This document shows positions 41,563 through 50,026 of a stretch of 64,000 nucleotides of DNA, one piece after another; position 1 is the stretch's first letter; each line of letters starts with the position of its first letter. Source of the DNA: Pontibacillus marinus BH030004 = DSM 16465 (GTDB lineage: Bacteria; Bacillota; Bacilli; Bacillales; BH030062); assembly GCF_000425225.1 (NCBI RefSeq), contig NZ_KE384335.1:11865-75864 (forward strand), in the 5' to 3' direction. The notes beneath the pieces were generated by a model, which was not told the DNA's origin, did no database searches, and saw nothing but the letters and a program-made list of their open reading frames with translations. The position numbers and the translations under genes are program-made.

Positions 41563-41736
41563 GTATAAGTTGTAGCTCTTAGCTGTCTAGCTCCAACGCC
41601 CAGCAACGAATGGACTTCCCTGGCCTCCGTTCGATAAGTCAATATCAAATTGCTTTACAATTTGTGTTTCCTTTATCTCACTACGGGCTCAGTCCAGTCC
41701 CTTCGTTGTGCTAAACGGGTGCCTGCGCCTATCTTA
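41563..41736. repeat. About 170-bp palindromic intergenic repeat, copy 2
   Basis: Second copy of the element at 30500-30670, in the same orientation. Outer arms CAACGAATGGACT and AGTCCAGTCCCTTCGTTG are shared, but the apex differs: CAAATTG pairs with CAATTTG here, whereas copy 1 has CGAT with ATCG. Pairing is thus kept while sequence changes. Confidence 0.85.
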
Positions 41737-41788
41737 TGCATAAAATCCCTCTTGAATCGAACACTAAATAAAAAAGTGGGTGAACTCG

Positions 41789-42589
41789 ATGAGGTTTTTA
41801 TATGTAATATTAGCTGCTGTCCTCCTTAGTGTTATGCCTTTTTCTAATATGCATGCGTACGGAGATAATAGTTACGGATGGGGATATGAAAAGAGAGGAA
41901 ATCATAAGCCACCCAAAACTGGATTTTATGGAGATCTTTTGAACAAGTATGGGGGATATCATATAGATCCATCAGGAGAAAAGGTTCTTTATCTAACGTT
42001 TGATAATGGCTACGAACAGGGATACACAGATGATATTTTAGATGTTTTGAAAGAGAAGGAAGTGCCAGCCACTTTTTTTGTAACGGGTCATTATATAAAG
42101 AGTGCTGAAGAGCTTGTTCAGCGTATGGTAAATGAAGGGCATATTGTTGGAAATCACTCATGGAGTCATCCTGATTTTTCAAAAATGAGTAAAGATCGTA
42201 TTAAAAATGAGTTAGTGAAGGTTGAACAGTCTGTTGCAAACATTACCGATCAGGATTCGATGAAATACTTACGTCCCCCACGTGGAACATTTAGTGAACG
42301 AAGTCTAGCCATATCTGAAGAGCTAGGTTATATTAATATGTTTTGGTCACTAGCTTTTGTGGATTGGCATACAAAAGGCCAAAAAGGTTGGAAGTACGCT
42401 TACGATAGTGTGATGAAACAGGTCCATCCAGGTGCTATTATGTTGTTGCATACCGTTTCTGAAGATAATGCTAAAGCTTTGGAACGTATCATAGAGGATT
42501 TGCAGAAACAGGGTTACACATTTAAAAGTCTAGACGATCTTGTTTTGAAACAAATGCTCCCAGATCCTATAGCAGGTTTCATGAACTAG
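41789..42589 (+). CDS. pdaA: PdaA, delta-lactam-forming peptidoglycan deacetylase
   Basis: A 266-residue exported polysaccharide deacetylase (NodB fold). A signal peptide (residues 1-24) precedes the catalytic domain. The PdaA-specific first motif is TFDNGYEQGYT (ordinary NodB enzymes have TFDDG), then HSWSHPDF (metal-binding HxxxH), RPPRGTFSE, and LLHTVSEDN. In B. subtilis PdaA removes acetyl groups from muramic acid so that muramic delta-lactam forms in the spore cortex, which is needed for germination. It marks the organism as an endospore former. ATG 41789 is chosen over the in-frame GTG 41780, which overlaps the Shine-Dalgarno GTGGGTGA. Confidence 0.92.
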   Translation: MRFLYVILAAVLLSVMPFSNMHAYGDNSYGWGYEKRGNHKPPKTGFYGDLLNKYGGYHIDPSGEKVLYLTFDNGYEQGYTDDILDVLKEKEVPATFFVTGHYIKSAEELVQRMVNEGHIVGNHSWSHPDFSKMSKDRIKNELVKVEQSVANITDQDSMKYLRPPRGTFSERSLAISEELGYINMFWSLAFVDWHTKGQKGWKYAYDSVMKQVHPGAIMLLHTVSEDNAKALERIIEDLQKQGYTFKSLDDLVLKQMLPDPIAGFMN

Positions 42590-42620
42590 AGTTCTTCATT
42601 ATTGAAGGCTCTAGTTTTTT
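42585..42620 (+). terminator. Terminator of pdaA
   Basis: ACTAGAGTTCTTCA pairs with TGAAGGCTCTAGT, followed by T5. The left arm overlaps the stop. Confidence 0.85.
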
Positions 42621-42701
42621 AATACCACAAGGGACATTCATTTACATTGGGTTCTTTATCATTTAACCTAACGTTAACAAGTGGAATAGCGTGGAGGTGA
42701 C

Positions 42702-43487
42702 ATGATGATCCCAGAAAACGTAAAACCTTTAATAAATCAATTCTCATCTGAATTAGAACAATTGCCTACTGATTTGATTAAAGGTGTTTATTTATATGGT
42801 TCGATTGCTTTAGGTTCTTTTGAAAAAGAAAGAAGTGACATTGACTTTGTTGTTGTATTCAATCGTCCTATTCAAGAGGATGAAGTAAAAACACTAGAAA
42901 ATATTCATGAGAATCTGCGTCAGCATCCTTATGGTAACCGTTTTGATGGCGTTTATATAAAAGAGGAAAACCTCGGAAAGTCCAACTACGAACTGGATCC
43001 TTATTTTTATATTTCAGAGGGAAGTCTTGAAAAAGGACATTGGGATATCAATGCTGTAACGTGGTGGATTATGAAGCACCATGGGATTACGGTAAAAGGA
43101 ACACCTGTAGAAGAGCTTTCACTACATGTGGAGTGGAGCGATGTTCAAAAAGCAATGCGTTACAATATTGAACACTATTGGAAAGAGAAAAAACTCCAAC
43201 AATTTTTAGAGGATGACTGGGTGTTATCTTGTGTTGAAACAAATGTCCGTATCTTATGTACCATGAAAAAAGGTGAGATCATTCCGAAAACAAAAGCGAT
43301 GCAAGAAGCGAAGGATTGGATCGGTGAAGATTGGCACCCTGTTTTAGATGAAGCGTTAAGAATAAGATTCGGGAATGAGGAAGAGTCTTATTTCTCATCT
43401 ATGCTAATGCGTGCTCAAACGGTTGTGAATTTCACAGATTATATTCGTTCGGCTTGTGAACCTTATTTTGCAACTTCTAAGCAATAA
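42702..43487 (+). CDS. Nucleotidyltransferase with AadA-like C-terminal domain
   Basis: A 261-residue protein with an N-terminal polymerase-beta-type nucleotidyltransferase domain: YLYGSIALGSFEKERSDIDF (GS...DxD) near residues 31-50. The C-terminal helical region (DUF4111 type) with ELDPYFYISEG, WDINAVTWWIMKHHGI and SCVETNVRILCTMKKGEI is that of aminoglycoside adenylyltransferases (AadA/ANT). It could modify an aminoglycoside or be a housekeeping relative; resistance cannot be concluded. GGAGGTGA precedes ATG 42702; ATG 42705 is also possible. A glycosylase gene follows by 23 nt, so co-transcription is likely. Confidence 0.82.
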   Translation: MMIPENVKPLINQFSSELEQLPTDLIKGVYLYGSIALGSFEKERSDIDFVVVFNRPIQEDEVKTLENIHENLRQHPYGNRFDGVYIKEENLGKSNYELDPYFYISEGSLEKGHWDINAVTWWIMKHHGITVKGTPVEELSLHVEWSDVQKAMRYNIEHYWKEKKLQQFLEDDWVLSCVETNVRILCTMKKGEIIPKTKAMQEAKDWIGEDWHPVLDEALRIRFGNEEESYFSSMLMRAQTVVNFTDYIRSACEPYFATSKQ

Positions 43488-43510
43488 GATGTTGAAGTGG
43501 AGGAGAGGTT

Positions 43511-44380
43511 ATGTGGAAGGAAGACGTAACAGCTGAGAGTTTTTATGATTTTGATTATACTTTACTTCGATTCAGTCTAGATCCTTTATGTAAATTAGAT
43601 AGAGATGAGCGTTGGGTGGACATTCCTGTTACATTGGGGAATGAGCGTCATGTGGTTCGCGTGGAAGCTCATGGAACAACGAGTGAACCTAAGTTTCGAA
43701 TCTACAGTGAATCCATAGAGCGAAAAGAAGAACTACTAGCTCACATTCACAACTTATTTCAATGGGATCGTGATTTAGAGAAGATTCATGAGCATTTTCT
43801 TGATACAAATTTAGATCAGCTTTTCAATGCACATCCTGGCACACCCATTGTAAAAGACTTTCACCTGTATGATTGTTTAATGAAGACGATTATTCATCAG
43901 CAGTTGAACATGAAGTTTGCATTTACGCTTAGTACACGGTTTGTTCAACAGTATGGAGAGCAGATCAATGGCGTTTGGTTCTACCCAACTCCTGAGCGAG
44001 TGGCGAAGATTGATTATAATGAACTCCGTGAACTGCAATTTAGTCAACGAAAAGCAGAGTATGTTATTGATACGTCAAAGTTGATTGTGAATGGTGAATT
44101 GGATTTAGAAGAGTTGGCTGAAAAAGATGATGAAGAGGTCATGAAGCGTTTAACCAAGGTTCGTGGTCTTGGACCTTGGACTGTTGAAAATTGGCTGTTG
44201 TTTGGAGTTGGACGAGCAGATCTACTGCCAAAAGCTGATATTGGTATTCAAAATGCATTGAAATTTTACTTTGAACGAGATTCCAAACCTTCTATCCCAG
44301 AAATAACTGAAATGAGCCAGGGGTGGGAGCCTTATCGAAGTTATGCTTCCCTTACTTTGTGGAGGAGTATAGAAGGATAA
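43511..44380 (+). CDS. DNA-3-methyladenine glycosylase II (AlkA type)
   Basis: A 289-residue base-excision repair enzyme removing alkylated purines. The N-terminal third is the AlkA_N-like beta domain; the HhH-GPD domain follows: MKTIIHQQLNMKFAFTLSTR, the helix-hairpin-helix LTKVRGLGPWTVENWLLFG near residue 220, and the catalytic aspartate in LLPKADIGIQNAL near residue 241. It resembles B. subtilis YfjP. GGAGGAGAGG precedes the ATG. Likely in one unit with the nucleotidyltransferase gene, ending at a strong terminator. Confidence 0.88.
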   Translation: MWKEDVTAESFYDFDYTLLRFSLDPLCKLDRDERWVDIPVTLGNERHVVRVEAHGTTSEPKFRIYSESIERKEELLAHIHNLFQWDRDLEKIHEHFLDTNLDQLFNAHPGTPIVKDFHLYDCLMKTIIHQQLNMKFAFTLSTRFVQQYGEQINGVWFYPTPERVAKIDYNELRELQFSQRKAEYVIDTSKLIVNGELDLEELAEKDDEEVMKRLTKVRGLGPWTVENWLLFGVGRADLLPKADIGIQNALKFYFERDSKPSIPEITEMSQGWEPYRSYASLTLWRSIEG

Positions 44381-44396
44381 AGTTTATCGCATAAAG

Positions 44397-44428
44397 AAGA
44401 CGCTTGGAACGGACCAAGCGTCTTTTTA
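44397..44428. terminator. Bidirectional terminator
   Basis: AAGACGCTTGG pairs with CCAAGCGTCTT, followed by T3, between convergent genes. Confidence 0.88.
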
Positions 44429-44435
44429 CGTGAAG

Positions 44436-46070
44436 TTATTGAATCACAAATGGCATCTCAATTAATTTATCTCCATAACGAGCAATTAATGTGTACTCAC
44501 CACTTTTGGCTGCTTCAAGCTCTGGATTAAGTGTGCCGAGTTCTTCGGTTTCTAAATCAAATGTTGCATAAGCTGTTCTTTTTTCTCCTGCTTCTAACTC
44601 AATGTTTACCATATCTGCAGTACAGTTTCTTGGCGCAACATCTCCTGTACCTACAAATTGTGTTCTTTCTCCATCTTGTTGGATGAAGAAAAAGATTTTA
44701 TCATCACACGTCGAAGAACCTTGATGGATATATGCTTCATCTCCATTGTTTTCAATCGTTGCTGTAGCACGAATACGATCATCTTCATAGAATGTTTTTT
44801 GGTTTAAAGAAGCTTCGAATGTAACGTTGTCTTCTTCTAATTGATCTGTGTAAGCTTTTTCTACCACAAAATTCATTGCAGTTGTTGTGTTCATTTTCTT
44901 ACCTTGATCAGATATTATATCCTTAATGTGCAGCGTATATTTCTGGCCCGGCATGTAGTCATACTGTGGTTCAACTAAAATGTGATTACCATCATCTGTT
45001 ACGGAAACATCAGCGCGGATTCCTACACCATCTTCTCGAACCATGTAGACATTTCGTTCATTAACAGATGCAGGGTCAATTTGAGTATTCATTTTAATAT
45101 TCCACGTTTTATCAATGGCTACATCGTTTTTTGATTCTTCCCAATTGATTTCACCCTGTAAACTGTCCATTGGATGGAGGTTAGAAGAAGACATATAACC
45201 ACTGATGTTACTACCCTCAACTTTATAAGTGATGAATTGATTGTCGAATGTACTGTTTTCGAAATAAGGACCACCAGTGATTTCTAGTTCCGTGTAGTAA
45301 GGAACACGCATTGTGACATCACTAGAGAAATCTAATTGAGAGCGTAAGTTTCCATAATCAAGATCATTTACATTAAGGTCGACATTGTTCATAACAAAAA
45401 CTTTATCGCCTTTTTTATACATCTGCGTTGTATAGGCGTCTGCTTCATCCCAATCGTAAGGAGAGTTGTCAAATTGTAGTTCACCGTTATCATTTGTGTC
45501 TAAATCAAATGTTACAGGTGTTTCGGCTACATCAACAAAACTTTTATTTTCAATGATGTTAAAGACTTTTCTTTGATAAGTTATCTCAACGTTTTCGTTG
45601 TTAGGGTTATTACGATTAGAGAAACCGTTATAAGCCATTATAGGAAAGTACCACTGTTCAATTATATGCCGATTGTCTGCTCCGTTAATTTCAGGAAGGT
45701 TCCCTGAATCCATCAAATTCCACTTAGCATCTAAAATCTTAGCGCCAGCCTCAATATTATAAGCTGTATCAGTTTTCAACTTCTCTTCATCAAAATCAAA
45801 GTCTGAATTTGTGATTTGCATCATCCCAATGCCACCATCATCACTTACTCTGATTTCACCGTCCTCAAATTGCATCATATCACTTTCAGCTGTAGCGATT
45901 GCCTTCAAAATCTCAGGTGGAATATTGTATTCCATTGCAATGTTTGTTAATACTTTGTGCTTTTTCTCCCAGGATAGCTCTTCATAATCCCCTTCAGCTG
46001 CATGAACATTTCCGGCAAAGCCTAAAGTCATAATCATCAGGGTAAAAATCAGGCTCATTGTCCATTTCAT
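44436..46070 (-). CDS. Secreted multi-domain lytic transglycosylase-like protein
   Basis: A 544-residue exported protein. Signal peptide at residues 1-24 (ending VHAAE). An SLT-type transglycosylase domain follows (about 30-175) with PPEILKAIATAESDMMQFE (catalytic Glu in AES), GGIGMMQITNSDF and MAYNGFSNRNNPNN. A linker region is followed by an SH3-like segment (about 205-300), an SbsA-type Ig domain (about 305-410: DKTWNIKMNTQIDPASVNER, PGQKYTLHIKD), and a C-terminal beta-sandwich (about 420-544) that weakly recalls the BsuPI/proteinase-inhibitor fold (LEAGEKRTAYATFDLE, SGEYTLIARYGD). It would cleave wall glycan strands. The Ig module matches that of the CAP protein at 13489. Shine-Dalgarno AGAGGAGG precedes the ATG. 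Confidence 0.8.
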   Translation of the reverse strand: MKWTMSLIFTLMIMTLGFAGNVHAAEGDYEELSWEKKHKVLTNIAMEYNIPPEILKAIATAESDMMQFEDGEIRVSDDGGIGMMQITNSDFDFDEEKLKTDTAYNIEAGAKILDAKWNLMDSGNLPEINGADNRHIIEQWYFPIMAYNGFSNRNNPNNENVEITYQRKVFNIIENKSFVDVAETPVTFDLDTNDNGELQFDNSPYDWDEADAYTTQMYKKGDKVFVMNNVDLNVNDLDYGNLRSQLDFSSDVTMRVPYYTELEITGGPYFENSTFDNQFITYKVEGSNISGYMSSSNLHPMDSLQGEINWEESKNDVAIDKTWNIKMNTQIDPASVNERNVYMVREDGVGIRADVSVTDDGNHILVEPQYDYMPGQKYTLHIKDIISDQGKKMNTTTAMNFVVEKAYTDQLEEDNVTFEASLNQKTFYEDDRIRATATIENNGDEAYIHQGSSTCDDKIFFFIQQDGERTQFVGTGDVAPRNCTADMVNIELEAGEKRTAYATFDLETEELGTLNPELEAAKSGEYTLIARYGDKLIEMPFVIQ

Positions 46071-46277
46071 GTTATGTAACCTCCTCTATAGTAAGTCCGA
46101 ACTCTTCTATATTTTTCCTTCTTTAATTATAAATCTATGAAACTATTCATTACAAGAAATAGCTGTTTATGGAGTTGATTAAAAGGAAAAGACGGGAACA
46201 TCAAGAATATATAAAGGAGAGTGGATGTCTGAGAAGGTGACCTACCAAATAGACACCAACTTGAAGGAGGAATTTAC

Positions 46278-46721
46278 ATGCCGGCATTTTCAGATGAAGT
46301 CATAATTGAAAAACCAAAAGAAGAAGTATTTGCTTTCGCTGCTAATATGGATAACTCAACAGATGTGATGCCCAATGTAGCAAAGATAGAGAAGCTTACA
46401 GAAGGTCCAGTAGGAGTGGGCACTCAATACAGGGAAACGCGTGAAATCAGAGGAAAAGAAGCCTCATCTGTTATTGAGGTTGTAGAGTATAAACTAAATG
46501 AAAAGTATTCTGTAGAAAGTTCGCTGGAAGGTTTAACAACCATTTATCATTATACGTTTACTGAAAGAGATGGAGAAACTAAGATTCGATTTGAATGTGA
46601 GATCAACGCATCAACATTAAAAATGAAGCTAGTTAAACCGGTATTTAAACGAATTATGAAAAAGGAAGATGGAGATCATCTGCAACATATGAAAAAGGCG
46701 ATTGAACAATCAAATACGTAA
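46278..46721 (+). CDS. SRPBCC family protein
   Basis: A 147-residue soluble protein with the START/Bet v1-like (SRPBCC) ligand-binding fold: the opening EVIIEKPKEEVFAFAANMDN is the classic family start, then GPVGVGTQYRETREIRGKEA, TTIYHYTFTERDGETKIRFE and a long C-terminal helix. The family binds hydrophobic ligands or acts in polyketide cyclisation; no ligand can be named. AAGGAGG lies 6 nt before the ATG. Monocistronic. Confidence 0.82.
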   Translation: MPAFSDEVIIEKPKEEVFAFAANMDNSTDVMPNVAKIEKLTEGPVGVGTQYRETREIRGKEASSVIEVVEYKLNEKYSVESSLEGLTTIYHYTFTERDGETKIRFECEINASTLKMKLVKPVFKRIMKKEDGDHLQHMKKAIEQSNT

Positions 46722-46726
46722 ATGCT

Positions 46727-46756
46727 GAAAACGCTTGGGAAACCAAGCGTTTTCTC
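46727..46756 (+). terminator. Terminator of the SRPBCC gene
   Basis: GAAAACGCTTGG (46727-46738) pairs with CCAAGCGTTTTC (46743-46754). Confidence 0.82.
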
Positions 46757-46796
46757 TGTTTAAAGAAAATTTTTCTAAATTAGGCTTGTTCACCAC

Positions 46797-46860
46797 TTGA
46801 AAGTGACAATGGTGTCGTTTATAATAAGTGACAAGGTTGTCGGTTAACGACGTGAGTGTC
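46797..46860 (+). promoter_or_regulatory. Promoter with three GACA/TGTC operators
   Basis: A near-consensus sigma-A promoter: TTGAAA 46797-46802, 17-nt spacer, TATAAT 46820-46825. GACAATGGTGTC (46805-46816) fills the spacer, GACAAGGTTGTC (46830-46841) covers the start point, and a weaker GACGTGAGTGTC lies at 46849-46860. The TetR gene at 48123 in the same operon is the likely repressor. Confidence 0.72.
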
Positions 46861-46885
46861 ATTTATTATAGAGGAGGAGTTTTAA

Positions 46886-48175
46886 ATGGAAGCAGAAGCA
46901 AAGGAAGGGTTGTTTAAAAATAAGCCTTATCTGTATCTCATAGCGTCACAAATTGTCTCAAACTTAGGGGATTGGCTAGATATGCTAGCTCTAATGTCGT
47001 TGGTTGCTTTTAAGTGGAACGCATCCCCAATGGAAATGTCAGGAGTCATGCTTTGTATGGCTGGCCCCATGATTTTATTTGGGCCAATTGCTGGTGTTTA
47101 TGCAGATAAGTTCGATCGTAAAAAGCTGATGATATGGTCAGATATTATTCGAGCATTGGTTGTCATTGGGTTCGTGTTTGCAACATCCTTATGGCATATC
47201 TACGTATTACTTATATTGAAAGGGATTTTCGGGGCACTATTTGTTCCTGCTAAAAATGGGAAGTTAAAAGAGATTGTGTCCGATGATCGTATGCAGCAGG
47301 CGATGGGGATTAGCGCAATGATTAACAATGGATCAAAAATTGTAGGTCCTATGCTAAGCGGTGTGTTGGTATCTACGATCGGGGTTACTACAGCTTTTTA
47401 CATTGATTCTTTTACATTCATTCTTTCTGCTCTCCTCTTAATAGGTGTACCAAAAAGTCTATATGAAAAGGAAGAAACAGAACAACCTGATGGGAAAAAA
47501 GAAACGATGCTTCAACGTATGAATGGAGGGTTAAATGTTTTAAAAGGATTACCAGTTTTGTTTTATGGATTGTTCATCTTAAGTTTAGCCATGCTTGCCA
47601 TTCAAATCGCGGATAGTCAAATTATGATTTTGCTTAGGTTAATTGAAGGGGACCCAGTGGATGTAGCAGGTTATGCGATGGCAGCGAGTGGTGCTGGGGT
47701 CTTCGTTATGTCAGCGATATGGAGCAAGAAACAACCGTCATCACTTGCTTTTGTTTTGGCTTTGGGATTGTCTTTGGTTGGAGCATCTATAGCCATTACA
47801 CCTTTTCTGATTGGGTTACCAATGTGGATGATTAATCTTGCTTTTCCGACTTTATTTTTTATAGTGGGAGCTGGTTTAGGTTCGATCATCGTACCGTTTA
47901 ATGTTGGTGTTCAAAAAGCGACTCCTGTACAATACAGTGGAAGGGTTTTCGGAACAATTAATAGTATGACAATGCTTGCAACGATTATAGGAATGCTTCT
48001 AGGTGGAGTCTTGTCTCAACTCTTAGGGGTTACGGTTACATTTATCATATCAGGAGCATTATTATTGGTTGTGGGATTATCTACATTTGGAGCAAAGAAG
48101 TTTTTAGAAAGTAGGGATCCACTTGCCGAAAGTGACGAACGAATACAAGGAGAAGCGCCGTCAGCAGCTAATTGA
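46886..48175 (+). CDS. MFS transporter, MFS_3/enterobactin-exporter-like
   Basis: A 429-residue transporter with 12 helices of the MFS_3 group (macrolide/enterobactin-exporter-like). Visible: LIASQIVSNLGDWLDMLAL at helix 1, the motif A loop GPIAGVYADKFDRKKLMIWS near residue 70, GALFVPAKNGKLKEIV and INNGSKIVGPMLSGVL. Export of a drug or toxic metabolite is likely from the family and from the adjacent TetR gene. GAGGAGG precedes the ATG. The TetR frame begins 53 nt before the MFS stop. Substrate unknown. Confidence 0.86.
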   Translation: MEAEAKEGLFKNKPYLYLIASQIVSNLGDWLDMLALMSLVAFKWNASPMEMSGVMLCMAGPMILFGPIAGVYADKFDRKKLMIWSDIIRALVVIGFVFATSLWHIYVLLILKGIFGALFVPAKNGKLKEIVSDDRMQQAMGISAMINNGSKIVGPMLSGVLVSTIGVTTAFYIDSFTFILSALLLIGVPKSLYEKEETEQPDGKKETMLQRMNGGLNVLKGLPVLFYGLFILSLAMLAIQIADSQIMILLRLIEGDPVDVAGYAMAASGAGVFVMSAIWSKKQPSSLAFVLALGLSLVGASIAITPFLIGLPMWMINLAFPTLFFIVGAGLGSIIVPFNVGVQKATPVQYSGRVFGTINSMTMLATIIGMLLGGVLSQLLGVTVTFIISGALLLVVGLSTFGAKKFLESRDPLAESDERIQGEAPSAAN

Positions 48176-48737
48176 TACAGCGAAGAAAGTGTTTGAACAA
48201 AAAGGATATGCAGCTACAACCATGTCTGATATTGTAGCTGCTTCCGATATGAGTAGGGGTGGTGTTTATCAATATTTTTCTTCTACTGAACAGGTGTTTC
48301 GTGCGATTAACGATCAGAACGACCAGAATCTTAAAGATTATTTTGAGAGACTTCTCGACGAACATAAAACAGCGTGGGATGCACTAGAGACTTATTTGGA
48401 TGAGCGTGTTGAGGCGATGAAGAATCCGAATCTAGGTTTTGCCGCAGTTGCTTTTGAATATTTTGTTATGAGTTCGCGTGAGACAGATCGATCACCATAT
48501 ATTCAAGAAAGATTGAAGCGAAATAAGGCCATTTTCACGGAATTCCTCCAAGCTGGTGTGGATCGTGGAGAATTTAAGCCTTTAACAGATCTAGAGTCCA
48601 TCGTGATGTTTACGATTAACCTAACAGATGGCATGGTACTTTATAAGCTTGTCTTAGGCTTTGATACCGGAAAAATCGTTGGGCAAAATGATAATTTAAA
48701 AATTTACTTGAAACAAGTGCTACAAATACAAGGGTAA
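48123..48737 (+). CDS. TetR family regulator of the MFS gene
   Basis: A 204-residue TetR-type repressor similar to B. subtilis YfiR. The HTH is IDTAKKVFEQKGYAATTMSD then IVAASDMSRGGVYQYFSS. The start is TTG 48123, inside the end of the MFS gene (53-nt overlap in another frame), which gives translational coupling; the N-terminus PKVTNEYKEKRRQQL is typical of the family, supporting this start despite a weak Shine-Dalgarno (TAGGGAT). It probably represses the promoter at 46797-46825 through the GACA/TGTC sites. Confidence 0.85.
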   Translation: MPKVTNEYKEKRRQQLIDTAKKVFEQKGYAATTMSDIVAASDMSRGGVYQYFSSTEQVFRAINDQNDQNLKDYFERLLDEHKTAWDALETYLDERVEAMKNPNLGFAAVAFEYFVMSSRETDRSPYIQERLKRNKAIFTEFLQAGVDRGEFKPLTDLESIVMFTINLTDGMVLYKLVLGFDTGKIVGQNDNLKIYLKQVLQIQG

Positions 48738-48777
48738 GGGACTTTCTCTAATATAGGGGACAGTCCCTTGTTTTTTT
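48736..48777 (+). terminator. Terminator of the MFS-TetR operon
   Basis: AAGGGACT (48736-48743) pairs with AGTCCCTT (48762-48769), followed by GT7. Confidence 0.78.
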
Positions 48778-48816
48778 GATAAAATTTAGAGAGTTAAACA
48801 ATAAGGAGACCAATAC

Positions 48817-49008
48817 ATGAAGCGATGGATCCTGCTTTTACCGGCTCTTTTATTTATGGCAGTCGGCATTATTGAACAATATAATTGGCAAGAGTGGTTT
48901 GATTTAATAATTAATCTATCCATGGTGACTCTTTTATTCTTTTGGTTACTGAGAAAAACAAATAATGAGGGGAAATGGGGGAGCATTCTAGAGGGAGTGT
49001 TTCTCTGA
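48817..49008 (+). CDS. N-terminal piece of a split VanZ-type membrane protein
   Basis: A 63-residue frame with two membrane helices (RWILLLPALLFMAVGII and WFDLIINLSMVTLLFFWLL) and AAGGAG before the ATG. It ends at TGA 49006-49008 within a hydrophobic stretch (GSILEGVFL, stop, YLIFVHVMVTWLYI). The VanZ frame continues in the same register after the stop. A single TGG-to-TGA change would explain the split. The alternative is two separate proteins, but the second has no good Shine-Dalgarno. Confidence 0.55.
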   Translation: MKRWILLLPALLFMAVGIIEQYNWQEWFDLIINLSMVTLLFFWLLRKTNNEGKWGSILEGVFL

Positions 49009-49011
49009 TAT

Positions 49012-49461
49012 TTGATATTTGTACACGTTATGGTCACATGGTTGTATATTGATCAATATTTTACACGTTTTTATTTCAACGTATCATTCCATCAAATAAA
49101 CTTAATTCCTTTTAAGACATTAGGGAATGTCTATGCCATTACCGAGCTTCCGGGTGTGTACTGGAAGCAATTTATAGGGAATTTGCTTCTGTTAACGCCT
49201 CTCGGTTATTTTGTTTTACGTTTGCGAATTGTAGAAGGTGCATGGAAAGCTTTTCTTTTCGTGTTTCTCTTTACTATGGGCATTGAATGCTTACAATTTA
49301 TCAAGTCGATTTTTATATCTGGCGGTAGGTCCACAGATATAGATGATGTTCTATTAAATACTTTAGGTGGTCTGTTAGGGATCGCTGCGTATTATATCAT
49401 TCAAAAGATAAGTTCTATCAAAAAAGAAAAACAACAGTCAGTTCAGATCAGGGGGAGTTAG
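49012..49461 (+). CDS. VanZ family protein, probably C-terminal part of a split gene
   Basis: A 149-residue VanZ-like membrane protein. The core is visible: FHQINLIPFKTLGNVYAITE, then QFIGNLLLLTPLGYFVLRL, GIECLQFI and the GRSTDIDDVLLNTLGGLLGI block near the C-terminus. VanZ proteins are linked to low-level teicoplanin tolerance, but most have no known function. The frame opens at TTG 49012, directly after the TGA of the preceding in-register frame, with no Shine-Dalgarno at proper distance. ATG 49030 is a possible internal start. The next gene begins 2 nt after its stop. Confidence 0.65.
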   Translation: MIFVHVMVTWLYIDQYFTRFYFNVSFHQINLIPFKTLGNVYAITELPGVYWKQFIGNLLLLTPLGYFVLRLRIVEGAWKAFLFVFLFTMGIECLQFIKSIFISGGRSTDIDDVLLNTLGGLLGIAAYYIIQKISSIKKEKQQSVQIRGS

Positions 49462-49462
49462 T

Positions 49463-49984
49463 ATGAGTCGTGTAAAACGAATATTTCTTACACTTGTCAT
49501 AGCTGTTCCAATTGTCTTAGTCATCTCTTATTTTACAAACGATGAAGATAAAGATTGGATCAATGCGGATGAGTCGACGATTCAAACGTTTCTGCAAAAT
49601 AATGTAGGGGACAATGTACAATTGGATCGATTAAAGAGGTTAGGAGATTCGGAATTGTTTATAGCAACCTATCACCTTAAACAAAATGATAAGGAGAAGT
49701 TGGGTTACTCCTTATTCGAAGAAATGGAAGAGGGTAGGGTAGAATATAGACGGACCGATTTTGGTGCTACATCTCATGCGTTCAATGTAATTGAAACAGA
49801 TGAAAATATCTATGGGGTTTTATATGGAACAGATGATTCAAACTGGAAAATTGCAAATGTATCATTCTCAGAAAACGATAAAGAATATTCATTTGATCAC
49901 CCAGGTGAATCTCCTTACTTGCTAATGAAACAATTCGACGCTTCTATTGAAAATCCAGAAGAGTATTCGGTTAAATATCAATAA
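49463..49984 (+). CDS. Hypothetical membrane-anchored protein
   Basis: A 173-residue protein with an N-terminal helix (RIFLTLVIAVPIVLVISYFT), then an acidic extracytoplasmic part with mixed strands and helices (ENIYGVLYGTDDSNWKIANV). GGGGGAG precedes the ATG, which starts 2 nt after the VanZ stop, so it belongs to the same transcript. No family recognised. The acidic ectodomain suits a salt-adapted organism. Confidence 0.68.
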   Translation: MSRVKRIFLTLVIAVPIVLVISYFTNDEDKDWINADESTIQTFLQNNVGDNVQLDRLKRLGDSELFIATYHLKQNDKEKLGYSLFEEMEEGRVEYRRTDFGATSHAFNVIETDENIYGVLYGTDDSNWKIANVSFSENDKEYSFDHPGESPYLLMKQFDASIENPEEYSVKYQ

Positions 49985-49992
49985 GAAAGAGG

Positions 49993-50026
49993 ATCTGTCT
50001 TCTTAATCAGGAGGCAGATTTTTTTG
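49993..50026 (+). terminator. Terminator of the VanZ operon
   Basis: ATCTGTCTTCT pairs imperfectly with AGGAGGCAGAT, followed by T6. Confidence 0.72.
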
